From Adiantum capillus-veneris (taxonomy: Eukaryota > Streptophyta > Polypodiopsida > Polypodiales > Pteridaceae): DNA of 64,000 nucleotides. This document shows positions 21,589 to 33,600 of the stretch, piece after piece. Under the pieces are notes generated by a model. That model did no database searches. It saw nothing but the letters and a program-made list of their open reading frames with translations, and was not told where the DNA came from. Position 1 is the first letter of the stretch. The number at the start of each line of letters is the position of its first letter. Both the position numbers and the translations under genes were made by a program. Location of the stretch: assembly GCA_014529385.2 (NCBI GenBank), contig CM043959.1:55715253-55779252 (forward strand). The letters are read 5' to 3'.

Positions 21589-22490
21589 TGTTGGGTACAT
21601 TAAAGATTTTCTCATATTAAACTGATCATTTAATATGGGAGAATAAAAGGGAACAAGAGTTAGAATATAGACATGTGCTTATGGATCTATCTCAACACGG
21701 GACAAAAGTCAATGGGTAAAAATGAGAGATGGTTTATCAAAGAGTGATGCTAGGTAATGGAGCTAGAAACACCTTAGGGTTAGCTTCATTAAATACCTCC
21801 AAAGGTTAGCGTTAAAAGTCCTTAGACCTAGGACCTTAAGAAAGCTAGGGTAGAGCTTGAGGTGGGAACCCGGCCTAAGCTTGAGGTGCTTGTCATGCTT
21901 TCTAACTAAGGTGCTTGAGGTGCTTGCCGTGCTTGTTGACTAAGGTGCTTGTCATGCTTGATGATCAAGGTGCTTGTTATGTTTTAGGACTAAGGTGCTT
22001 GAGGGGTTTCATGACTAAGGTGCTCAAAGGGGTAAGGTGTTCCAAAGTCAATATGATCCCTACAAAAAGGGTCGTGATCCCTAAAGCTAGGGGCATGAGA
22101 GATAACATACACACACTCACTCAAGGCAAGCCCAAGATCTAAATGAGATATCTGGAAATTTATTCTCTAATCGAATTGATATAAGTGGAAACAAGGATAG
22201 ATGTCAAGCACCTTCACATGCTGCCCTCATGTAGTGCCTAGAGTCTTCTGGTTGACCTCTTAAGGGTTCCAATGAGAATTTAGTTTATTTAGTTAATTGT
22301 TTAAGCATTATTCAAGCCCTCTCTCTCAAGGGGTAAGAAGGAAACTTCTCCTAATGCTACCCTTGTTGCTTGAAATGAAAAAATCATGTGATTGGACAAG
22401 CTTGAGGAGGTCCAATCACTTTCAGGCTTGACCTAGAAGAGGGGTTTAACCCAAGCAAGAAGGGGGTGTGCTTGACCATACACCCTCTCT

Positions 22491-22523
<33 letters not shown>

Positions 22524-23202
22524 CAACTTATTCTCATAGTATGTTGTGCAAGAACATCATCTGCTTGAGAAGTTACGAGCCTACACCAACAACTCTTCGC
22601 TATGGAATGCAAATCCAACCAAGAGCTATGCTTCAATGCTATGCTAGCCATCTTCTTCATCTCCATTACTATGCTACTATGCTATGCTAAGCTCTGTGAG
22701 TAATGGTATGAGAGGAAACTACTTCTTTCTCGTAAGATACTTCTTCTTCCTCTTCCCTACCCTCATTCAATACTAGCTCTCTCCACCTTCGAAGGTGTTT
22801 GAGGTCTTGGGACTGAGGCCAGGGAAAAGTAAATTCTTTCATTAGATTAAGTTATGGGCATAATTGTGGTGCATGAAGCTTTGTATCTTGACTGCACCAT
22901 CAAGGTCTCAAGGAACACAAAGCTTGTATTGTACGAAGTCTCTCTTTATGGGAGAATCAATAATACAGAAGCCATTTGGAGGGGAGACAAGACCCATATA
23001 AATCTGTTCCTCAACTGTTGTCAAGTTCTCTAATTGTCTCTCTTGCAAAGTATTATTCATGCCAAGTTAATTAAGTATAGAGGCTATGTTGCTATCTCCA
23101 ATCAAGTTATCCCTCTATTTTCTCAAAGTATTCTCATAAAAATGCTCACTATAGTTCTGTAAATTTTTCTATGCTCAATGTTCAAAGTCCATTTCCATTA
23201 CA
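21589..23202 (+). repeat. 5' LTR of chromovirus copy a
   Basis: TGTTGGGTACATTAAAG...CCATTTCCATTACA. The LTR interior from TTTTCTCATATTAAACTGAT onward matches those at 45872 and 52241. It contains about five copies of an AAGGTGCTTG...TGACT unit (21875-22030) and a (CA)14 run at 22496-22523. Confidence 0.8.
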
Positions 23203-23203
23203 T

Positions 23204-23215
23204 TGGTATTAGAGC
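23204..23215 (+). other. Primer-binding site, tRNA-iMet, copy a
   Basis: TGGTATTAGAGC, one mismatch to the initiator-tRNA complement, one base after the LTR. Confidence 0.85.
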
Positions 23216-23689
23216 TATTGGTTTCTCTTTTCTTGCTTAATCAGAGAGGTCCTTAAGTTGTCCATGAAAGGGTGGACCTGTTCATTGCAAGTGGGTAAGT
23301 GAGACAGGGATCTATTATCCTAGTTGAAAAGGACTTAGTTCGAGGTACACCTTTAAAAAATAGACTTAATAATGGAGTCTCTTGGGGCTTGCCTTTGTCT
23401 TGACCATTATTGGGCTACTAGCAAGCTCAGCAGGAACCATAATCAATTGGGCAATGTTAGACCCTCTCCACTACTCTTTGTAATCAACAATATCTAAAAC
23501 ATGGGTGTGGCTGCTTGAGAGCTAATTTTCACAGGTAAAGAAGAGTAGAAACTAAGGTTTTTGAGGGTATCAAAGCAAAAGTAGCATATACATAAGTTTA
23601 AATAGCATGGCTGACAATAATAAAGAGAGTAAAATGAATATTGACAACTTTGATTTTTCACATGAAGGTGCTATTGACGATGCCTTAAT

Positions 23690-25653
23690 GTTTGGGAATT
23701 ACTGATGATGCCTTAATGTTTGTGAATTATTTTTTTACTAGGATGCATGCAACCTTGCCTTGCAAGCCAATGTTACCCAACAACTTTGTTCTTATGGGAT
23801 TTCCCTACCTTTCCAAGAAGAGAGAGAGCTTAGAAAGCCTCTTGTTGAGACTTCCAAAAGAAGACTCTCTCTGATAAGAGAAGAGGAGGAATACAATGAA
23901 CAAGAAATAAGTGAATCTCCAAATTCCTCTAAAAATGTGGCTCCACAAAGATGACTGTCTCGACGATCTCCAACTTCCCCTAAGAGGAAAAGATCATCCT
24001 ATAGTCCTTCTCCTTGTCACTTCGAAAGAGGAGAGGAAACAAAGGAAGAAAAATGCAAGAAAGAGGTCACCCTCTTCTCCTTATTTTTCACCTTTCTCCT
24101 CTTCCGAGAAAAGGAGCAGTTATTCTCCTAGAGAATATACAAGCAGAGAGGACATCCCAAATCCTACCCTTCTTGGAGAAGGTCCCACAAACTTGAGAAG
24201 TTCAAAGAGGGAGGAAAGAGTATCTCTTTTCTCACCTATGATGGCATCTTTGGTGCTACTGACAAAGTATTGGCCTTCATTCAGCAATTTGATGTAGCCT
24301 TTGGGGACGAGGGCTTCACTTAATCCTCCAAGCTATGTCATGTAGCTATGCACTTTCCAAAATCTGCTCCTCAATGGTAGGCTAGCCTTTGTGGCAATGG
24401 CGAAGCTCCAAATACATGGAAAACTCTACAAGTTTCCATTATGAAGAAATTTCTCGCAAGTGATGCTAAAGATAAAGTGCTCACCAAATGGCGGAGTTTG
24501 AAGTTACTTTCCATCAAATCTATCCACAAATATGTAGAAAAGTTTTTGAATTTACATCTCAAAGTACATTCTTTCAGAAGATAGACTTTGTCGAGCAAAA
24601 GCAACAATTTTGTGTGGGATTATATGAGGAAATGGCCGAATATGTCCCAACGGCCCGGTTCTATCACCAAAGTTATCCATCACACTATGGTTGCATCTCG
24701 TATCAATTTCCAACAAGGGGCTAAAAGAAATGCCAAGCCCATGGAAATCAAAGATCAAAATGATGCAAAGGGAAGGAACAATGTTCAAAGTTCTTCCCAA
24801 GGCAATTCTAACAACAACAAGACCAAGCAGAAAGGAGTTTACAAAGGTAAAAACAAACTCTCTCCTAAAGAGCTAGAGGCTTTTTGTGAAGAACATAAAT
24901 GTTTCAAGTGTGGGGAGCAAGGACATGGTTATCGGTCTTGCCCCAAAAGAAATGCCCGCAACAATGAGACTCCTAGAGCTTCTACAGTCGAAGCTCCAAA
25001 AGAGAATGCTCATTGCAAAGGATCATCCTTCTCATATGCTTGGGGGAACGTGAGGGAGCATGATGCATTCATCCTATTTGATCATGGCTCTACTCACAAC
25101 GTCATATCAATGGAGCTGGCCACAAAGTTGGCCATACAAGCTTTCAATATGGGAGATATTGTAACTGCCGATGGGGCTTTCAAGGGATATAAAGCCTCCA
25201 TTACTCCCTTGATTGGGAAGTTCAGGCTTCATGTCCAAAGCTACGTCAACAAAGAAGACTTTTTCATCTTTCCTCTCCAACATGAGGATGTTATCCTAGG
25301 GACACCATGGTTCAGCCACATGGCTACCAACATGAAATTCCTTGAAAGGAAAATCTACTTCACCTACATGGAAAAGAGCATGTATATAGATGCTAATGAG
25401 TCCGGTCGTACTATACCATTTGTAAATTCACCTACTTCTGATAAGTCAATGAAAAGCGCAGTTTCCTCGTACATGATTTTGTCAAAGAGTCTCTAAATGA
25501 TGCTAATGTTTTAACAAAACAACTAAGTGGTAGGAATCAAGAAGAATTAGACTTGTCTAATTTCCTAAATAGATTACAAGATGTATTTATCGAGGATATC
25601 CCTATGGATTTACCTCCAAAACGAGGGGATAATGACCATAAGATAGAGCTACA
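23690..25653 (+). pseudogene. Chromovirus gag-protease, broken, copy a
   Basis: Capsid blocks are readable in changing frames from about 24195 (KFKEGGKSISFLTYDGIFG) to 24640. The longest clean frame, 24588-25496, carries the CCHC knuckle CFKCGEQGHGYRSC and a protease with active-site FDHGSTHNVIS (DHGS in place of DSGS) and VILGTPWFSHM. Frameshifts before 24588 and the loss of everything after the protease make it non-functional. Bases 23216-23689 between primer site and gag hold only leader sequence. Confidence 0.85.
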
Positions 25654-25654
25654 C

Positions 25655-26413
<759 letters not shown>

Positions 26414-26422
26414 ACCGCTTTT

Positions 26423-26433
26423 CCCCCCTTCCT
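26423..26433 (-). promoter_or_regulatory. Polypurine tract of D
   Basis: AGGAAGGGGGG on the minus strand, nine bases from the LTR edge; the same core as in S and E. Confidence 0.7.
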
Positions 26434-26524
26434 AAAGTGAGTCGTCCGCGACGAGCTTGTGTCAGAGTGTATGGGAATAAAGCTCGTGTCTATGCATAGC
26501 CGTATAGTGTGGCTCTATGATGCT

Positions 26525-27010
26525 TATGGAGGATATGCATGGAAAAAAAAATTGATGTGCAAAAGATAGGTGCTAAAAAATATGTTCAATGGCTGCTGGT
26601 GGCGAGGTTCCTTGGAAGCTGCGTGGCCCGAACAATAGTAATTGTAGAAGGCGTGCTCTGTGCTTGATTGTGCTTTGTAAAAGTTTTGATGTTGCCGATG
26701 ATGGCGGTTGTTGGCATTTCTTGGGTTGCCATTGAAATTCCCAAGGTGTGTATCCACTAGAAGAGGCATCGTGATGGCGATGTTGTTTTGGTTGCCATAC
26801 CCGTTTGAATGTGGTTGGATGACGAAGAGAGTGGTCCATCAGTTTAGGCCGTTTGACAACAGCGGTGGGCAATTCGTGATGGTTTAAATTTTTTGTAGGC
26901 AATTATTTACGGGTATTGATTTGGCATTTAGGTATCCACAATTGCCTGGGCTTCGTTTCCATGATTGATTTCTTGACCCATATTTTTGTAACCTTGGTGA
27001 TGGATGATTG
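26525..27010 (-). pseudogene. W-x-P-K tail of the D polyprotein
   Basis: Minus-strand frame with one stop at about 26896. Read in order it shows KIWVKK, QLWIPK, RVWQPK and FQWQPK, four evenly degenerate W-x-(P/K)-K motifs in a basic, Gln/His-rich background. This parallels the four W(V/I)PK motifs at the same place in E and S. No known domain. Between it and the protease (27011-27323) lies AT-rich sequence where the frame is lost. Confidence 0.6.
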
Positions 27011-27323
27011 CTAAGCTGTCGCATGTGGCGAAGGTAGAGGTTCCCATTCATAGTCCGTTTGTATGAATGGCGTGGCTAAAGATTCGCCCTCATGTTTGAT
27101 GCGTAATGTGCTCGGGGGGTTCACTATGTATAAAATTACCATATCACGTGCGTTCAAGACATGTTTACCCCTTATCTGTGAATTTTGTTAGGAATATAAT
27201 ATACCCTTTTCTTTTAAAATCTGTAAGTTTTTTTCAAGGTTGAAAAAACAATGCCCTTTTGTATATATATTTATGTAAGTTTCAAGAACTTTAAATACCC
27301 TTCTGTTGAACTCACGTGATAGG

Positions 27324-28044
27324 TTACATTTTTATTAGGTGACCACCCCGGGGTAATGTGTTGTCCTGCCAGTTTGGTGTTGCTTGATAAGTGCGCATCC
27401 ACGGCACGCCTAGAATAACTGCTTTGTTGAGCTGATGATCTTCGACCACATGAAATTGATGTGGATACATTGTTCCATCAATGTTGATTGGCAAATTTAT
27501 GTGGCCTAGACTGTCCATAGTACCTCTGTTGGCGACCTTGAACCCCATAGTGTTTGGAATTAGAGGTTCCTGTGTGATTTTTTTGAAAGTGGAGTAGTTA
27601 ACCAGGTTAGCTCTGGCCCCTGTATCCACTAACGCTCTTTCAATGGTGATGTCGGCAATTTGTAACTGAATACATAGATCCGTTCCTCCTAACCATGTAG
27701 TCACCGTTTGTATGGATGTTATAGGAGCATGCTGATTAGCCACTACCTGTTGTTCTTTCCTCTGGAAGTTTGATTGTTCTCTATGTTTCAATATTCTGAG
27801 TTTGGCCTCCTGTTGTGCTTGTTCCCGAATGTCCTGTGCTTGACATCTGCATTGAGCTGCTTCATGGAGTGTTGCGAGTTCATCTAGTGTCAGCGGAAGA
27901 AGATATTTCTTTAACCTACAACCACTCATCCAATTAGGCATCTCCTCTCCTGCCAATGTTGCAAGTTTAACGGCACCACTTTGCGATATATCATGGATCA
28001 CAAAAGGCTCCTTTCCTCGCTTTTTGAGTTTCTTGGAGTGTTGT
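27324..28044 (-). pseudogene. Integrase C-terminus and second retropepsin-like domain of D
   Basis: Continuation of the D pol frame after the E insertion. It starts in the integrase C-terminal module (KKRGKEPFVIHDISQSGAVK), continues with a Gln/Glu-rich helical linker, then a complete-looking aspartic protease fold: ERALVDTGARANLVNYSTF (active Asp) and AVILGVPWMRTYQ (ILG block). Canonical gypsy order places protease before RT, so this is an extra or relocated protease. The ORF's first 25 residues in the raw frame are E LTR sequence and do not belong to it. Whether D also had a protease before RT cannot be seen. Confidence 0.82.
28040..28044. repeat. Target-site duplication of E, left
   Basis: GTTGT, identical to 41578-41582. 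Confidence 0.95.
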
Positions 28045-28621
28045 TGTGCGCTCCTTGCCGCACTGTCGAAGCAAGGGACTTGCCAATACACCGTGTGCGA
28101 GCCACAAACGGCTCCAAGCATACAACAAGTCTAAACTAGCAAGCTCAAGAAAACAAAGGGTGTGTCACTCACCGCTCTACGCTCGCCTTCGTGGTGGATT
28201 CCTCGCCGCGATGAAGAAGAAGCTGCAGTCGTGCCGCGCTCAACCGCTTCGCCGCCGTCGTGCCTTCGTAATGCTCGATCGCACACACACTCTCCCTCTC
28301 TCTCTCTCTCACACACACACACACAAGGAGGTGAAGAAGAAGAAGAAGATGGAGATGGAGCAAGAGCACTCTTCAATTGCACAAATGAGAGAATGAGTAA
28401 AAATTAGGTTTAGTTGGCTTTTATAGGAGCTCACCCCATTCACACTTGGGCGCCCATGCTTAACCAACTAATCCCTTGAATGTCCCAGTTAAAGTGCGCC
28501 TCTCATCGGCGATCACTCTACCTTTCCCTATTGGTCCGACAAGCCCGGTACCTGACTCTACCAAATACATAATACACGTCCGTCGTAGGTGATGGGTGTC
28601 CGTGTGCCGTGAGGGTTAACA
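28045..28621 (-). repeat. 3' LTR of E
   Basis: 577 bp; on the minus strand TGTTAACCC...GCGCACA. TATA box on the minus strand at 28419-28425. A handful of substitutions separate it from the S LTRs. Confidence 0.95.
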
Positions 28622-28623
28622 TG

Positions 28624-28634
28624 CCCCCCTTCCT
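28624..28634 (-). promoter_or_regulatory. 3' polypurine tract of E
   Basis: AGGAAGGGGGG on the minus strand, two bases from the LTR. Confidence 0.9.
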
Positions 28635-29968
28635 GATGTAGATTCCGTCCTCGGAAGCTATTGAGTTGAAGCTGGTTCGTCGAGGTGGAAGAGCATTTGA
28701 GATGAATGTCCTTAGCCTTCTTCAGTCACTGCAAAATCAAACAACATTGGCACAGTAATTGCATTCTCTTAAAAAGAATATGCAGTTTTAGGTAGACACA
28801 TTGATTGGTAAAAGAATTTCAAACAATTTGTTAGCAATGAACATTAAATTGCAATGTAATCAAATGCATAAACAGATGTAAAGGCAAAAAATTAAACAAG
28901 TCTGGGGTCACTAATTGGACGGTCGAAAAGCACTAGAGATCGAATATTAATACCATGGGTAAGCTTCTTAATTTTCTGTGGTCAATTAAGTTGTTTAATC
29001 GCGAGAGCCAAGTATTCATGTTCGAGGGCTGACTAGAGGCTATATCTAGAAAACCTTGTAGTTAAGCTACCATAAAAGGAATTTCTCATGAAATCATCGC
29101 CTGACTGATTACTTTTTCTTTGACCCCCCAAAGTCTTTTCACACTGATTCAATTTTGAAGTGGGTGCTTATTTTGTATGCCTTGGGTTTTTTGCTTTTCA
29201 AGGAAAAGCGCCCACACTGGGAACCTCTAGGGCTCTAGTACCATAGGCAATACATGTGAGTGAAGTACCAAATCAAGCTGAGATTTCTCTTCCAGCTTAA
29301 AATTTTACATTGTGGCACTTTGATTTTTTGTTTGTTCATTTTCATCATTTTAATTTTGTAACTTTGGGGGGTCATATAACACTGTTACATTCCCTAGGCT
29401 CATCACATTAGTAAACTCCCTTTATAATACTTAAGCTAAAGGTCAATAGGGTCAAGCCCACTAGAAAGCCCTAGTACATTTCATACAATGCTGCCTAGAT
29501 CGGATTAAGAACCTAAGTAACCATTGTTTATTAGGAAGGCATTCCCCATGGTATTAAGAGAAGATTTCTAATACCTAGCTTGGTCAAACTAGCTTAGTCG
29601 GACTGCTTGATTTTTACACCTAAACAAGTGATTATGACAAAAGATTGCATTGAATTAAATGTTTGATACTAAGCCAATGCGCTGAATAGTATGCTACCAA
29701 TCACAATCAAAGCAGACAAACATGGATGCAAAAAAGATAAGGGCAATGCTAATGGACAAGAAACACCTGTTTGTGTTGATGGTCGCGCTTGATTTGAAGG
29801 TTCCATGAAGGTCCAAATCCTATCAATAGCAACACGCTCCTGTACACACTAGGAAACAAAAGGAATACCTCCAGGAGGCACATCAGTGGGAAAAATTAAA
29901 ACTCCTAAAAAACAAACTCAAAACACAATCTAGACCCCTAACCTACCTATCTGTCACCCCTTTTAGAA
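28635..29968 (-). other. 3' non-coding region of E
   Basis: 1.3 kb without a supported gene; strongly similar to 19130-20390 of S. Confidence 0.7.
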
Positions 29969-30391
29969 TCAAGGAAAGAGGATATTATATAAACCGGGTG
30001 GCCACCCTAAGGCTAGGCCTCTATCCTCATCATCTAGATAAATAAAATCGTTGTCCGTGAGGCCATAGTCTTCCTCGGTCTCTATTAGTTCCTCTTCATC
30101 ATCCTCTTGTGCAAGCATGCTAATCAAGAACCTCGTGATGCGTGGATACTCATCTTGTGCAAAAGAATAAGCATGTGCCATTGGAGACACATTCGCCACT
30201 GGGTAGGGATCACTAGTTAGCCATAGACGTATCAGCCATTCTAACTCCTCAAAATTTCTCTCACATGCAAGGCTCTCTATCAAATCCCATTCGCAAGAAA
30301 GTATAGGGTAGCATACGTAGAACACTTGTTGAAAAGACAAGGGGTACCTTTCATCAAAAATAGAAGTGCATGCCTCTGGTGAAGTAGCCAT
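29969..30391 (-). CDS. Acidic 140-residue ORF downstream of E polyprotein
   Basis: ATG at 30391, MATSPEACTSIFDERYPLSF. No recognised family. The N-terminal two thirds look globular (CEWDLIESLACERNFEELEW), followed by an acidic run of Asp/Glu and a Gly/Pro end. There is no signal peptide or clear membrane segment, so an env-like role is not supported. It lies between the internal and 3' polypurine tracts, 283 bases past the polyprotein stop, and is absent from S, where unrelated sequence sits in its place. Expression would need splicing or internal initiation. Start chosen at the ATG because the frame upstream uses only a TTG. Confidence 0.55.
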   Translation of the reverse strand: MATSPEACTSIFDERYPLSFQQVFYVCYPILSCEWDLIESLACERNFEELEWLIRLWLTSDPYPVANVSPMAHAYSFAQDEYPRITRFLISMLAQEDDEEELIETEEDYGLTDNDFIYLDDEDRGLALGWPPGLYNILFP

Positions 30392-30654
30392 TTCTGACAA
30401 GACAGATAGATTTGGTTAGGCCTTTAAAACATAAGAGTTGTTTTTGTGTGTTGCTTGACTTGACACGGTGAATTTGGACTTATATGTAAGATCTGATAGG
30501 GTGCTCTCTCATTGCTAGGCGCTCTTGCTCTTTACTATTTTTGTTTTTTTGTGAGTATAAGGCTATATATATACATTCCCTAAGATCGGAGATTAAGAGG
30601 TCAGGGAAAAAGGTTGAGAGGGAAGCAAGTGAATGATGGATGTCCACACACACT

Positions 30655-30666
30655 CCCCCCTTCCTT
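30655..30666 (-). promoter_or_regulatory. Internal polypurine tract-like site of E
   Basis: AAGGAAGGGGGG on the minus strand just after the polyprotein stop codon, followed by AGTGTG. It is 2 kb upstream of the 3' tract and conserved in S. It could prime a second plus strand, or mark an ancestral LTR border. Confidence 0.6.
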
Positions 30667-30673
30667 GGGTAGA

Positions 30674-33600
30674 TCATACCGTTTGAAATGAGCTTGTCAC
30701 CCTTTGAAACCAATTGTTCCAGTTGGTAATAGGTGAGGATTTTTGCCAGTAGTTTTCTATTACCCTAGGTGCCTCGTCAAGTTGCAAGGGTGGTAAGGTA
30801 CTCTCCCAGGATTTTATTTGCAACGTCGTTGTAGGTGGTGAACTTACCCCGGAAGGTGCAAACTCTTTCGTGCTTGGATGGATATGTACAGTGGTAGGTG
30901 GAGGTTGTGTCGAAGCTTCTATTTGCATATAGGAACTACATGAAGAGCAAGAAGCTTCATTTGATTTCCCTGTTCCTGAGCTAGGTGGAACAAATCGTTC
31001 TTTCTTTGGTACCCAAACTAGCTCTAGAACGGGTGTGTAACATTCCATGACTTTTTCCTTTCCGCGATTTTCAATTTGTTTTGGAGCCACAGGATTGGGT
31101 TTACATGGGCCAGGTGACAGGTAAGAGTACACTTTACGTTTGGGCACCCAGATTTGATCATTTCCTTCATAGTATCCTTGGGCTTCCAATAGTCGTTTAG
31201 GAATCCAACGCAGCGTTTCTTTACATTTCTTGGAGTGAGTGGTACGGTTCTTACTAGGCTTCTGTTTTTTTGCATCAACCATGCTCACTACAGAGGTTTT
31301 AGGGACCCACTTGTATGTTTTCTCTGTTATATTAGGATGGTTCTTGTGTGTCTCAAGCTTTCTTTCAACTACATTAGTTGAAGCTCTAGAGAGTTGGACT
31401 ATGGGGACGTATGGTTCAACCTCCTGGACATGCAATGTCTTGGGTTTTATTTCCTTGGGCAATATCTCAGGGACTATGGCTTGAGTGGTAGGGCTAAGAG
31501 TTGGTTTTTGCGTTGTAACACCCCCAGTCCCCCAATCAATAGTGCATTTGGTGGCTATCATCCACGTGCGGCCTAGGTTTATATTACCCTCCATAGTTCC
31601 AGTAGGCATGACCAAAAAGTCTTGAGCTACCACCCCATTGTCATAACTGACAGAAGTGTGCCAGATTCCAAAAACCGCAGTTTTTTTCTTGTTGACACCC
31701 TTGACTTGGATAATACTCTCAGATAGAGGTGGCTTCCCTAACTGACACCACACCCCATAGGATAGCAGATTGTATTTAGCACCCGTGTCCAATAAGGCGT
31801 TATATAGCACTTTTCCATAGGCACTATTTAACTCAATGGGGTATCGTAGAGGTGTGTCAGAGTCCAACCCATCCTCTTCGATTTCCACGTGGAATGCATT
31901 TGTGACCCCAAGGTTAGCCTCTCGTTTTTGTCTTATACGTTGTTGTCGCTCCTTAGCCTCAGCTTGAGCTTGTATCTTGTTCAACTCGGTTTGTGCTTTG
32001 GCGGCCTTCTTTTGATGAATGGCCCGTAGTTCTTCTTGGCTTAAAGGATCATAATATCTTTTGAATTTACTCCCATTGAGGAATCCAATGGTTTCAACTC
32101 CATCAAGAGTTTCCACACGAAGGGTACCTTGTGGGGTAATTTCACATACTCTATATGGTCCTTTACCAGCATATTTCAACTTTTTCTTCTCTTTACGTAC
32201 TCCATACATAAGGACTTTATCACCAACTTTGATATCCTTGTCCTTCACATGGCGATCAAACCACTTCTTTCTCCTATCCTTTTCCACAAGAGCATTTTGC
32301 ACAGCCAACTGTCTCTCTTCGTCTAGTTTTTCTAAGATAAACAAACGCTCAGTTAAGGGGTTACCATTCCATCCTTCTTGCGAAGCTACCCTAAGACTAG
32401 GAATGACAAACTCCCAAGGCATAACCGCTTCTTGGCCGTATACCATTTTGAATGGCGTACAATTAATAGCCACTTTATAAGCAGTACGATAAGCCCATAG
32501 AGCAGATGTCAACTTCAAATCCCAATCAGTGCGATGAGCTTCTACCGTCTTGGTTAAAATAGAGATTAGAGTCTTGTTGGTGCTCTCGGCTTGTCCATTA
32601 GCTTGCGGGTAATAAGGTGTAGACTTATGGTGGGATATCATAAAGGTCGTGGTAAGCTCTCTTATTACCTCATTTATAAAATGGGTACCATTATCACTAA
32701 CAATTTCAAAAGGGCAACCAAATCTTGTGATAATGTCCTCAAAAAGAAACTTAGCTGTTGTCCTCGCGTCAGCTTTTTGTGAAGCCTTAGCTTCAGCCCA
32801 CTTTGTTACATAGTCCGTAGCAACTAGAATATATCGAGATTGAGTGTTGCGAGCTGCGGGACTAATTGGACCTACAAAGTCTAAGCCCCATTTTTCAAAT
32901 GGTTGGGTTACTTTAATAGGATGTAAGGGCATTCTGTCCTTGCGCTGTGTGGTCTTGTAACGTTGGCACTCATCACACCCTTTTGTAAAAAGTGATGCAT
33001 CCTTAAATAAAGTTGGCCACCAATAGCCTGATTGCAGCACCTTTCTAGCAGTCAGGTCCCCCGAAAAATGTCCTCCTGCTATGCCCATATGTGCTTCTTG
33101 CAAGATATACAAATATTCATCCTCGCGGGCACAACGCCTAAGAATATCGTCCTTGCCTAATCTATACAGGGTTCCGGCAATCAAACAATAGGGTTCACAT
33201 TCTTTTACTAGCCTTCGAGCGATATCCTTACGAAGTTCCTTGGGTGGAAAACCATTAACTAAAAAGTTAACAATGTTCTCACTCCATTCAGGCATAGTCT
33301 CAACTATGAATAGGGAAGTATCGGGTAATTCATCATCAACTCCTGTAGGGGCTTCACCATTGGGTATGCGAGACAAATGATCAGCCATGACGTGCCTTTT
33401 ACCGGGTCTCACTACAATCGTGAAATCAAACTCAAGAAGAATTAACAACCATCGTGTGATTCTTCCTGTGGAGCATGGCTTGTTTACCAGATACAACAAC
33501 GCTTGATGATCCACATAAAATACAAACTTGTTTGCCAGAAGGTAGTAGCGAAATTTCTTTACTGCATAAACCATTGCCAAACCTTCTCGCTCTGTAGTGG

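Larger units (their letters stand above)
21589..25654 (+). mobile_element. Chromovirus copy a, 5' half
   Basis: LTR (21589-23202), iMet primer site (23204-23215), broken gag and protease; the element stops at about 25650, just before RT, where the LTR of element D begins. It belongs to the same family as copies b and c (43513-54013) but its LTR differs in its tandem-repeat section. Its missing 3' half may survive as copy b beyond D and E; that is inference. Confidence 0.8.

Noticed and set aside
27324-28121. The 265-residue ORF taken as one gene
   Set aside because: Its first 25 residues are E LTR sequence; the true D frame starts at the insertion point 28044.
29969-30391. Envelope protein of E
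   Set aside because: No signal peptide, membrane segment or cysteine pattern; only its position is env-like.
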